Source: Bacteroidaceae bacterium
GTDB lineage: Bacteria > Bacteroidota > Bacteroidia > Bacteroidales > Bacteroidaceae
NCBI GenBank assembly: GCA_017522915.1
Contig: JAFWXX010000045.1
Span: forward strand, 1-39,999
Length of the DNA stretch: 39,999 nucleotides
Direction of reading: 5' to 3'
Of the stretch, positions 32,928 through 39,999 are shown in pieces; the first letter of the stretch is position 1, and each line of letters opens with the position of its first letter. The position numbers and the translations under genes were made by a program. A model generated the notes under the pieces. It did no database searches and was not told the origin of the DNA. It was given only the letters and a program-made list of their open reading frames with translations.

Positions 32928-35615
32928 ATGAAATTTCTGGAGTTCAATATACGTTACGAAGTCGATGACAACAGTGTAGTCTATCTTCGTTACAATCTCG
33001 ACGACAATGGCAGCATCACCGAAGGTGTTCTCTCTCTACGCGAAGTGCAGCGTGGTTGGTGGCAAGGTTCCATGCAGGTAGATGACAGTTACGACCGCAT
33101 ACACTACGGCTATGAGCTGCTTACCGGCGGCAAGCTGTCGTGCAGGGAGTGGAACGGCACGCCTCACCACTTGCGTTTCAACTGCGTGAACGACAACTAC
33201 ATCGTTTACGACATGTGGCGCGATTCCCCCATCGGCTATTATGGCCAGACCAACCTCTTCCGTTTCTTCGACAAACGTGGTCTCTCGCTCGATGAGCCAA
33301 GCATCAACTGGTACAACCGCAGCGTAACCTTCTCGTTATATGTGACCGGTCTTCGCAAGGGCGAGCGTCTCTACCTCTCCGGCGATGCCGATGTGCTGGG
33401 CCGTTGGAACACCGCCAATGCGCTCCCCATGCAGCAGCGTGTGCCCAACCGCTGGAGTGTGACATTCGATGTTGCCAACCTATGGAGCGGCAGTCTCTAC
33501 TATAAGTTCATAGCAATCGGAGAAGACGGTATTGTCCGTTGGGAACAGGGCGAGAACCGCCACATACTGTTGCCCGATTTCGAGGCATCCACAAATTACT
33601 ACTATCAGCTCGACGAACTCCATTTCGATGCTCCCTCACTTCGCCTGGCAGGAACAGTCCTTCCCCTCTTCTCCATGCGTTCTGCGCACGGGTGGGGCAT
33701 AGGCGACTTCGGCGATATAAAGCTCATGGCATCCTGGCTTGCCGAGACCGGGCAGAACATTCTCCAGCTCTTGCCGTTGAACGACACTACCGTGTGCGGC
33801 GGAAATGAAGATTCCTACCCCTATAACTGCGTTTCGGTCTTTGCATTGAACCCGATATATGCCGACCTCTCCGTTCTTCCTCGTCTGTCGAGCGCAAAGC
33901 GCAACGACTACTACAGCAAGGAGCGCGAGGCACTGAACGCACTCCCGACAGTGAACTATTCGGCTGTATATAGGCTCAAGATAAATTATCTCCGCGAACT
34001 TTTCGATGAGATATCGGGCGATATCCTCTCAAGCGACAGCTATAAGCTGTTTGCCAGGGAACAGGAGGAGTGGCTCAAGCCATACTGTATCTTCCGTTTC
34101 CTCTCTACACGCCTTCACTGTAACATCTGGGAATGGAAGGAATACCCATATTACGACAATACCACTTGGGATAGAGTAGCGGCGGAGTACCCCGATGCCG
34201 TTCGTGAGACGCGCTTCTATTCATTCGTGCAGTACATCCTCTACACTCAGCTCAGCGAGGCTCATGCCTATGCCAACAGCAAGGGTGTCGCACTTAAGGG
34301 CGATATCCCCATCGGTGTTGCTCCTAACGGTGTCGATGTATGGTGCTGCCGCGAGCAGTTCAATCTTTCGGTTTCAGCCGGTGCGCCTCCCGACATGTTC
34401 TCTGCCGATGGTCAGAACTGGGGCTTCCCCACATACAACTGGCAGGTTATGGAAGCCGACGGTTACACATGGTGGCGTCGTCGCCTGCAATACATGTCCC
34501 GTTTCTTCGATGCCTACCGCATCGACCACGTACTCGGTTTCTTCCGCATCTGGGAGATACCGCGTACAGCCAAGAGCGGTCTTCTGGGCAGCTTCTCTCC
34601 CAACAAGCCATTGAGCCGTGAAGAGATAATAGCATCGGGCTTCGAGTTCGACGAAGAACAGCACACCGTGCCGTATATCGACGATGCGTTGCTCAAGAAG
34701 CACTTTCCGCGCAAGGCAAAGCAGATAGTTGAGGCATTCCTCGACCCGCAGCCTGGCGGAACATACCGTTTCAAGCCCGAAATCGCGAATGCGAACCTGC
34801 TGGCATATTACATATACGAACGCACTCCAAAGTTATCGGCAGTAATGAAGGAGTCACTTCTGCGAATATACGGCAACGTACTCTTCATGCGTGACCTGTA
34901 CGAAGAAGGAATGTTCGTTCCGCGTATCCTCGGCAGCGACACCGAAGCCTACGAACAGCTCGATTTTGGCGACCGCATAGCATACGACCACCTCTACGAG
35001 GATTATTTTTATAATCGCCACACCATGTTCTGGTATCGTGAGGGTATGCGTAAGCTTGCTCCGCTGTTGGCATCTACCACAATGACAGCGTGCGGTGAAG
35101 ATCTCGGCATGATACCGGCATGTGTTCCCTGGGTAATGAAGAACCTGCAGATACTCTCTCTTGAGATACAGCGCATGCCAAAGCTCTTTGGCGAGATGTT
35201 CGCACGTCCCGAACATTACCCGTATCTCTCTGTCGCCACACCATCGACCCATGATATGAGTACTCTCCGTGGCTGGTGGAAAGAAGACGAGGCACTGTCG
35301 CAGCAGTTCTATAACAATGTTCTCGGCTTTGAGGGCAAGGCTCCTGCCGACATGGACGGCAATATAGCGCGTGCAATCCTCCTGCAGCACCTTCACTCCC
35401 CCTCTGCATTTGCATTGTTCGCATGGCAGGACTGGATGGCTATGGACGAACGTCTCCGTCGTGCCAACCCCGATGACGAACGCATTAACGTACCTTCTAA
35501 CCGCGATCACCAGTGGTGCTACCGTATGCATCTCACTATAGAGCAGCTGTTGGAGGAACGTGCATTCAACGATACCGTGCATCGTATGGTTGAGGATTCC
35601 GGCCGTCTTGTTTAA
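32928..35615 (+). CDS. malQ: 4-alpha-glucanotransferase with N-terminal CBM20 domains
   Basis: Amylomaltase (GH77) that transfers maltosyl or longer glucan chains, in starch and glycogen metabolism. The start at 32928 (MKFLEFNIRYEV) gives 895 residues. Alternative Met codons at 32910 and 32889 lie within repeat-derived sequence. Two CBM20-like starch-binding domains occupy about 1-115 and 125-235 (second: LYLSGDADVLGRWN, YYKFIAIGEDG). The GH77 domain follows, with SYPYNCVSVFALNP, KGDIPIGVAPNGVDVW, the nucleophile Asp533 in YRIDHVLGFFRIWEIP, the acid Glu724 in CGEDLGMIP and Asp776 in TPSTHDMSTLRGWW. This long form with starch-binding domains is usual in Bacteroidales. The FNT gene follows on the same strand after 72 nt. 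Confidence 0.96.
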   Translation: MKFLEFNIRYEVDDNSVVYLRYNLDDNGSITEGVLSLREVQRGWWQGSMQVDDSYDRIHYGYELLTGGKLSCREWNGTPHHLRFNCVNDNYIVYDMWRDSPIGYYGQTNLFRFFDKRGLSLDEPSINWYNRSVTFSLYVTGLRKGERLYLSGDADVLGRWNTANALPMQQRVPNRWSVTFDVANLWSGSLYYKFIAIGEDGIVRWEQGENRHILLPDFEASTNYYYQLDELHFDAPSLRLAGTVLPLFSMRSAHGWGIGDFGDIKLMASWLAETGQNILQLLPLNDTTVCGGNEDSYPYNCVSVFALNPIYADLSVLPRLSSAKRNDYYSKEREALNALPTVNYSAVYRLKINYLRELFDEISGDILSSDSYKLFAREQEEWLKPYCIFRFLSTRLHCNIWEWKEYPYYDNTTWDRVAAEYPDAVRETRFYSFVQYILYTQLSEAHAYANSKGVALKGDIPIGVAPNGVDVWCCREQFNLSVSAGAPPDMFSADGQNWGFPTYNWQVMEADGYTWWRRRLQYMSRFFDAYRIDHVLGFFRIWEIPRTAKSGLLGSFSPNKPLSREEIIASGFEFDEEQHTVPYIDDALLKKHFPRKAKQIVEAFLDPQPGGTYRFKPEIANANLLAYYIYERTPKLSAVMKESLLRIYGNVLFMRDLYEEGMFVPRILGSDTEAYEQLDFGDRIAYDHLYEDYFYNRHTMFWYREGMRKLAPLLASTTMTACGEDLGMIPACVPWVMKNLQILSLEIQRMPKLFGEMFARPEHYPYLSVATPSTHDMSTLRGWWKEDEALSQQFYNNVLGFEGKAPADMDGNIARAILLQHLHSPSAFALFAWQDWMAMDERLRRANPDDERINVPSNRDHQWCYRMHLTIEQLLEERAFNDTVHRMVEDSGRLV

Positions 35616-35687
35616 TTGGGAAATAATGATAGGCAGCCGGGCATTCAGCAGTTGTATAAGAAACGAAAATAATAAACAATTCTCAAA

Positions 35688-36314
35688 ATGGATATGAAAG
35701 ATACATTCCGTTCTGCAGTGCTCTCAGGCATAGCGGTCGCTATCGCCGGTTGGGGGTATCTTGCCTTCCCGAACATCATTGGAGCCGTTCTATTCTCCTT
35801 CGGTCTTCTCACTGTAGTCAACTACAAGCTGAAGCTATATACGGGAACAGCCGGTTTCGTGCCTCTCCGTTACGAGGATGGCCGTTCACGCTGGCTGCGT
35901 GCCATAGGTGAGCTTCTTTTCATTCTCTTTGCCAACATCGTAGGCTGTCTGCTCATCTCCCTTCTTGCGCGCATGTCGCCCATAGGGTTGGGAGAGTCGG
36001 CGCAGAAGATTCTCGAAGCGCGTCTTGCCATAGGCCCTCTTCGTGCAGGCCTGTTGGCGATAGGTTGCGGTTTCATAATGACAACAGTCGTCACCTTTGC
36101 GCGCGAAGGCAAGCCGTTGGCACTCCTCTTCGGTGTACCGCTCTTCATCAACTGCGGCTTTCCGCACTGTCTTGCCGACGCATTCTACTACATGACAGTT
36201 CCTCTCTCCTATACAGGAACACATCTGGCCCAGGTAGCAATGCTTTATCCCTGCCTGGTAATAGGAAACTTCATAGGATGTAATCTTTACCGTTTCATTG
36301 CACCGAAACATTAA
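35688..36314 (+). CDS. Formate/nitrite transporter (FNT) family channel, short form
   Basis: A 208-residue membrane protein with six hydrophobic helices and FNT-type signatures: YKLKLYTGTAGF in helix 2-loop (about 46-57), FANIVGCLLISLLARM, GCGFIMTTVVTFARE, and LFINCGFPHCLADAFYYM (about 151-168), where the His corresponds to the central pore His of FocA-like channels. It is shorter than the 260-285 residues usual for FocA/NirC because loops are trimmed. The substrate is probably a small monovalent anion such as formate, nitrite or hydrosulfide. Formate would suit a PFOR-using fermenter, but this is inference. The start could be Met1 or Met3. The stop codon lies within a 46-bp perfect palindrome. 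Confidence 0.85.
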   Translation: MDMKDTFRSAVLSGIAVAIAGWGYLAFPNIIGAVLFSFGLLTVVNYKLKLYTGTAGFVPLRYEDGRSRWLRAIGELLFILFANIVGCLLISLLARMSPIGLGESAQKILEARLAIGPLRAGLLAIGCGFIMTTVVTFAREGKPLALLFGVPLFINCGFPHCLADAFYYMTVPLSYTGTHLAQVAMLYPCLVIGNFIGCNLYRFIAPKH

Positions 36315-36347
36315 AAAAATGGGGCCCCATTTTTTTAATGTTTCGGT
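36302..36347. terminator. 46-bp perfect palindrome overlapping the FNT stop codon
   Basis: Two 23-bp arms meet without a loop at 36324/36325: ACCGAAACATTAAAAAAATG runs into GGG on the left, and the right arm is its exact reverse complement. The last four codons of the FNT gene and its TAA (36312-36314) are in the left arm. The A7 and T7 runs around GGGGCCCC make it a terminator in either direction. Confidence 0.75.
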
Positions 36348-36406
36348 ACTCTTTACTCTTTGCTCTTTGCTCTTTGCTCTCTCCTCTCTCCTTTCTCCTT
36401 TGTTCT
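36348..36406. repeat. Polypyrimidine simple-sequence tract
   Basis: This reiterates ACTCTTT, GCTCTTT and CTCTCC between two GGGGCC-type hairpins. It is the complement of the purine tract at 20121-20192. Confidence 0.7.
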
Positions 36407-36445
36407 CTACAAAAAAAATGGGGCCTCAGCCCCATTTTTTTGTAG
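36407..36445 (-). terminator. Terminator of the M60 peptidase gene
   Basis: CTAC, A8 and TGGGGC (36407-36424) pair with GCCCCA, T7 and GTAG (36429-36445), loop CTCA, with one extra A in the left arm. It begins 5 nt past the stop at 36451. The core A-run plus ATGGGG is shared with the palindrome at 36302-36347. Confidence 0.75.
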
Positions 36446-36450
36446 TAGAA

Positions 36451-39168
36451 TTACTTTATCAATCTCTTTTTGCCATTGATGATGTAAATGCCCGGTTTTG
36501 TAATCTCGTCGAGCTTGCGGCCGGTGATGTCGTAAATAACATTGCTCTTTGTGTTTTGCTCAATTATCTCCTCTATTCCGGTGTTGTTCGCCTCTACGCG
36601 TACAATGGTCCACATGGAGTTGTCAACAAGCTCGGCTGTGCACACGACATTGTATTCGCTGTTGAGAGTGAGGTATGCACCTTCATTCTTTGTGCTGAAG
36701 AATACTTTGCCGTCGTTCGTGTAGTTTGCCTTGAATACAACTGCACTGCTCTTGTCCGCACCGCTGCACGATGTGCCAAGGTTCATTTCAAAGTCATTTA
36801 TATAAAGCCCGTTCTTGTTCTTTATATAGTAGTGGTGCAGCTCTCCTGTGCTTTCGAACATCCACTTCTTGTCGTCCGAGGTGGTTGCTGTCTGGGTCTG
36901 CTTGTTTGCCTTAAGCCCATACTTGTCGTAGCACAGCTGGTATGCCTTCTCCTTGGCATTGGTGAGTTTATATACGTCCAGCTCCTTCAGATATGCACGT
37001 GCATTGAGGTCGGCCGATATACGCTCTATTTCTGCGCTTAGCAGTGCAGCCCACTCCTTGTATGTGTGTACACTTGTGTCCTTGTTGTCGGCAGCATCCT
37101 TTGCATTGTTGTAGAGGTCGGTGAGTGTGGCAAGTGCATCGGTATAATAGTATCCTATATCACGTCCGGTTGCTGTCTGTTTGTTCATGATTGACTTTGC
37201 TGTAGAAAGTACCGCATTGAGTGCCTCTATCTGCATCTCTTCGTTGTCGCTCTCTGCAATGTCCTGCAGCTCGGCATCTGTCCCGTCAGCCTGTGCCGCA
37301 ACAACCCTGAGGTTCGCACCCTGAGCCGAAACCGGAATCTTCAATGAATATTCGTTGTTGAACGAAAGAAGTTCTCCGTTGTCGGCATTGTACAGTTTGA
37401 AGCCGAGTGCACCTTTGGCACTCTCTTCGGCTACGATAGTCACATAGTTTGTGCTCTTCTTGTAGTAGTAGCCTTCAGCCTTAACGCTCTCGTCGATATA
37501 ATCCTCCCACTGGCCGGTGCTTCCCATTGTACCGATAGCGTACTCATCGCTGTAGTCCAGACGGTAACCGTCTACACCGTCTGTTCTCTTCGAGGGCTTT
37601 ATGCGGTCCTCTATGAACATTAGATGCCCGCCTTTTTTGTCATATTGCTGCATGCGTGCGCGGCTTGCCTCGGCCTCCTCCTCTGTCAGTGATACAAAAA
37701 ATGTACCGTAATCACCCACTTCGGCTTTGTTCATCGGCTCGAAGAATCCCCATGCATCGAAGAACTCGCTGAGGTCCATCTGTGCAATCTCGCAACACTT
37801 CTCGGCGAACTTGAGTTGGTCTTTGACAGCGCTTGTCTGTGGTCCTTTCTCCAGTGGATTCCTACGCAGGGCCTCAAATAGCCTTGGATAGAATGTTGTG
37901 TCTTTCTTTGCTGCATGGAAATAAAGATACAGCTGGAAGAACATGCGTGACTTGCCGATTACATCGCCTCTCAAAGGAAAGGCTACCTTGTTCTCAAAAT
38001 CCTCCTTGCATCCTTTTACGCCTGTACCGCGTGTTGTGGTCTTGCCTACACGGAACAGATGGGCATTGGAGAATAAGTTGTTGCTCGCTTCGGTACACGA
38101 TACAATGTTGATTGCTCCTTGGTTTATGTGTCCGATTTCATGAGCCGGTCCCCACATCTGTCCGGGGTTCGCATATACTGTGGCCCATGGCAAAATGTCC
38201 TTTATCGTGTTGTGCTCGTAGTAGGTGTAGTTACTTGTGGCATACATGTACATGCCTTCGTATCCGTCGCGTGCCATGAGCAGGCTGTTGAAACGGTCGT
38301 AATAGTTGTTGACACCCATCAATTCATGTTGCCATGTGAGGCACCGGTCCCACCAGCCAATGGCATCTGTGATAGTGTTTGGGCATACTTTCCTTATGTT
38401 ATCAAGTTCCATATGAAAGAGTACCCTGTCGCCTTTAACCTGCACACTGTAGTGCTTGAAGTGGTTGGCAAGCATATCGCGCCAGTCTTCATCGGTGTGT
38501 CTGCTCTTGTCGAAGTAACCGTTTACGTTACCGCCTTCAATGTGTATCCTTGCTGTCGGGTAGTCGGCAAGTCTGGGACTGTCATCCGTAGTATCCGTTG
38601 TTACGGCGTAGCTTATGAAGAGTATAGCATTATCCTGTGCAACGGTAACCATGTTCAGACCCTTGACAAGTGTCTTCTCGGAATTCATTACACCCCAGTC
38701 GGCAAATGGCTCGTTTTTTGCTATTTCGTTCAGTTTTAGGAATGTACCTGCCTTTACATTATCTACGAATATAAATAATGTATCTCCCTTCTGGGCGCTT
38801 ATGCCGGTAGGGTGTTGCAGTGCTGAATATTGGTATGTTTTCAGGGAGTTTCCCCAACTGTATACATTGTTGTGTGGCTTGTAATCTGCAACGCGGAATT
38901 CTTTTTCACGTTTTGCCCAACTGTCGTTTTTTACTTTAAGGGCTATCTCGACAAGTTCCTTTGGTGTATCTCCCAGAACTTCGAGCAGTTGCTCATCGGT
39001 CATTGCAGAATAGGGCACTGCAAGCTCGCTGCAGCTGCCATCGGTAAAGTACCTTTTGAATTCCGCGTAGCGTCCCTGGGCATTTTCAGGAGTAATAGTG
39101 CTTTGTGCATTAATGTTGATACTTATTGCCAAGGCAATAATTGATAGTAGTAAAGTTTTTATTTTCAT
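36451..39168 (-). CDS. Secreted M60-like (enhancin/mucinase) metallopeptidase
   Basis: A zinc metallopeptidase of the M60-like family, known for cleaving mucin-type O-glycoproteins. The start at 39168 gives 905 residues with a signal peptide (MKIKTLLLSIIALAISININA). Met codons at 39174 and 39195 are alternatives but lie closer to the promoter. After an N-terminal beta region, the catalytic domain has the zinc motif HEIGH (His343, Glu344, His347) and a downstream Glu360 in SCTEASNN, preceded by GQMWGPA. Later parts are a helical segment (about 640-760) and a beta-trefoil-like segment (about 768-860), followed by the tail VIYDITGRK...PGIYIINGKK shared with both C10 proteins. A full TTTG/TACTTTTG promoter lies at 39193-39224. 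Specificity for mucin is inferred from the family and neighbours. Confidence 0.92.
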   Translation of the reverse strand: MKIKTLLLSIIALAISININAQSTITPENAQGRYAEFKRYFTDGSCSELAVPYSAMTDEQLLEVLGDTPKELVEIALKVKNDSWAKREKEFRVADYKPHNNVYSWGNSLKTYQYSALQHPTGISAQKGDTLFIFVDNVKAGTFLKLNEIAKNEPFADWGVMNSEKTLVKGLNMVTVAQDNAILFISYAVTTDTTDDSPRLADYPTARIHIEGGNVNGYFDKSRHTDEDWRDMLANHFKHYSVQVKGDRVLFHMELDNIRKVCPNTITDAIGWWDRCLTWQHELMGVNNYYDRFNSLLMARDGYEGMYMYATSNYTYYEHNTIKDILPWATVYANPGQMWGPAHEIGHINQGAINIVSCTEASNNLFSNAHLFRVGKTTTRGTGVKGCKEDFENKVAFPLRGDVIGKSRMFFQLYLYFHAAKKDTTFYPRLFEALRRNPLEKGPQTSAVKDQLKFAEKCCEIAQMDLSEFFDAWGFFEPMNKAEVGDYGTFFVSLTEEEAEASRARMQQYDKKGGHLMFIEDRIKPSKRTDGVDGYRLDYSDEYAIGTMGSTGQWEDYIDESVKAEGYYYKKSTNYVTIVAEESAKGALGFKLYNADNGELLSFNNEYSLKIPVSAQGANLRVVAAQADGTDAELQDIAESDNEEMQIEALNAVLSTAKSIMNKQTATGRDIGYYYTDALATLTDLYNNAKDAADNKDTSVHTYKEWAALLSAEIERISADLNARAYLKELDVYKLTNAKEKAYQLCYDKYGLKANKQTQTATTSDDKKWMFESTGELHHYYIKNKNGLYINDFEMNLGTSCSGADKSSAVVFKANYTNDGKVFFSTKNEGAYLTLNSEYNVVCTAELVDNSMWTIVRVEANNTGIEEIIEQNTKSNVIYDITGRKLDEITKPGIYIINGKKRLIK

Positions 39169-39192
39169 AAGCATGTCTGTTCTAATACTTTT

Positions 39193-39224
39193 CAAAAGTA
39201 CTCTATTTGCTTCTAAAATCCAAA
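39193..39224 (-). promoter_or_regulatory. Predicted promoter of the M60 peptidase gene
   Basis: The minus strand has TTTG at 39224-39221, a 20-nt spacer and TACTTTTG at 39200-39193, a full match to the Bacteroidota consensus. Transcription would start near 39186 and give a leader of about 18 nt before the ATG at 39168. Confidence 0.6.
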
Positions 39225-39266
39225 TTATTCACCCCTCAGTCACTCGCTTCGTTTTCTTTGCACTTT

Positions 39267-39343
39267 GACAACCTTGCTGTTCGCAACCCAAACGGCATAA
39301 CCTACGGCTATGCTACGTTTGACCTGTTGCTGCAAAGGCTGTC
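39267..39343 (-). repeat. Structured hairpin element D
   Basis: A 77-nt copy of the hairpin family, with its sense on the minus strand. The left linker is AGCAACAGGT, the middle stem CAAACG with CGTTTG, the bulge TA, the inner hairpin GCATAGCC-GTA-GGTTATGC (one G-T wobble), and the right linker GGTTGCGAACA. The outer stem has one bulge. The linkers are nearly identical to the array at 29.7-30.2 kb, while both inner stems are replaced by different complementary sequences. Confidence 0.85.
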
Positions 39344-39419
39344 GAAGCTTTCATCTTTCATCTTTCATCTTTGCTCTGTTCTACTCCTCACCCCTTGCAA
39401 AAAGTTGCAATAGGTCCCG

Positions 39420-39965
39420 TTGGGGAACTCCTTAGGGAACATAAATGTTCCGCCGTCGCAAACATTGCTCATTCGCAATGGTGTCTCAAACAACTTTTCG
39501 TTCAAACAGCGGGGAGAGGACAACTCGCTATTCACGAAAAACATCATCACGTATATGCACCGCTCAAACAATTCCTCTCCTTATCCGCTGTTTGAACGGT
39601 TGTTTGCTATAATTTGACTTTGTCTAGCCTGCTTGCGTTCGTGGTGCAATTACAAACGGGTTTGTATTGCACTCACTTACCCGCAGCCTTTATCGGTGAC
39701 GGATATTAAGGACATTACCTTTGGCTGTCGTATAGCAATGGTAATTCTAAAAAAGAAACCGGCACAGTCTAAATCACAATTCAATGCCGTTGGAATTCAT
39801 GAGCAAGCGAGGACATGCCTGCAGTGCGGCAGCGTTATCTTTTTATTATAACGCTGGACCGCACAAGTTCCGGAGCGCATGAATTACAACGATTAGCATT
39901 GAATGGCACCATTGCGGACGAGCAATGTTTGCGACGAAGGGAGCTTTAGCTCCCCAAAGGAGTGT
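39420..39965. mobile_element. Possible non-autonomous element with structured inverted ends
   Basis: The left end (39452-39482, read on the minus strand) and right end (39908-39938) match at 27 of 31 positions, starting ACCATTGCG and ending GTTTGCGACG. Each end carries CATTGC...GCAATG and, further outside, a hairpin: GGAACAT-AA-ATGTTCC on the left (39436-39451) and GGAGCT-TT-AGCTCC on the right (39941-39954). Both are followed by AAGGAGT. The interior is non-coding and holds strong hairpins at 39487-39606 (arms of about 33 bp including GTTCAAACAGCGG), 39644-39672 and 39779-39904. No transposase is present and no target-site duplication was confirmed, so the mobile-element call is tentative. 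Confidence 0.4.
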
Positions 39966-39999
39966 GCTTCAGCACCCGGCCAACCGAGGGATGTCGCTC

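Larger units (their letters stand above)
39169..39999. other. Gene-free right end of the window with nested inverted repeats
   Basis: From left to right this 831-bp stretch holds the M60 promoter, structured element D (39267-39343), a TTTCATCTTT pyrimidine tract (39350-39380), and an apparent element of about 545 bp with inverted ends (39420-39965) containing three further hairpins (39487-39606, 39644-39672, 39779-39904). The final 35 bp, after a hairpin GTGCT-TC-AGCAC (39964-39975), are unassigned and run off the window. Frames of 65-74 codons here overlap the inverted repeats and are not convincing genes. Confidence 0.7.

Noticed and set aside
39633-39851. 72-codon plus-strand frame near the right end
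   Set aside because: It runs through two hairpins, has no recognisable start region and no domain. A short CxxC in it is not enough to call a gene.
39779-39904. Integron attC site
   Set aside because: The hairpin lacks recognisable RYYYAAC and GTTRRRY boxes at its ends, and there is no integrase or gene-cassette array.

Overview
The window looks like a chromosome segment from a gut- or mouth-type member of Bacteroidales, most likely Prevotellaceae-like. The evidence is protein families and signals typical of that group: C10 (streptopain-like) peptidases with repeat modules, a lipoprotein GH92, an M60-like mucinase, a CBM20-containing MalQ, and a recurring C-terminal tail of the form YDLxGRK...PGIYIVNGKK. 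Several genes also have TTTG / TAnnTTTG promoters of the Bacteroidota type. I could not run a taxonomic search. No rRNA, tRNA, CRISPR array or transposase gene is visible.

Layout. 91-9787 (minus): a 3166-residue secreted protein joining a C10 cysteine peptidase to a sialidase, followed by a 55-codon gene that is too short to be noticed easily. 10285-12210 (minus): a second C10 peptidase. 12282-13746 (minus): a DNA glycosylase and a DUF2156 protein whose ends overlap. 13811-16401 (minus): yidC and a conserved hypothetical gene. 16586-19910 (plus): a DUF3078 outer-membrane-type protein and a CPA2 antiporter. 20224-23903 (minus): GH92 alpha-mannosidase and a GadC-like permease. 24051-27617 (minus): pyruvate:ferredoxin oxidoreductase. 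27794-29455 (plus): a GH10-like (DUF187) secreted hydrolase. 30283-32339 (minus): an N-acetylmuramoyl-L-alanine amidase translationally coupled to an MCE/MlaD protein. 32928-36314 (plus): malQ and an FNT-family channel. 36451-39168 (minus): an M60-like metallopeptidase. 39169-39999: a gene-free tail full of inverted repeats.

How the genes fit together. Four secreted or lipidated enzymes (C10-sialidase, C10, GH92, M60) point to degradation of host glycoproteins such as mucin: removal of sialic acid and mannose plus cleavage of the peptide backbone. MalQ, PFOR and the FNT channel fit fermentation of sugars with possible handling of formate. The rest is ordinary envelope and repair housekeeping.

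The most unusual material is non-coding. Eight copies of a 76-78 nt hairpin element lie between genes (19935, 29552, five in a row at 29717-30225, and 39267). All have an outer stem, a 6-bp middle stem and an inner hairpin. The stem sequences differ between copies but stay complementary, while the linkers are conserved, so the fold appears to be what is kept. A second structured element with inverted ends occupies about 39420-39965. Four 83-85 bp tandem repeats precede malQ, and a 46-bp perfect palindrome covers the stop codon of the FNT gene.
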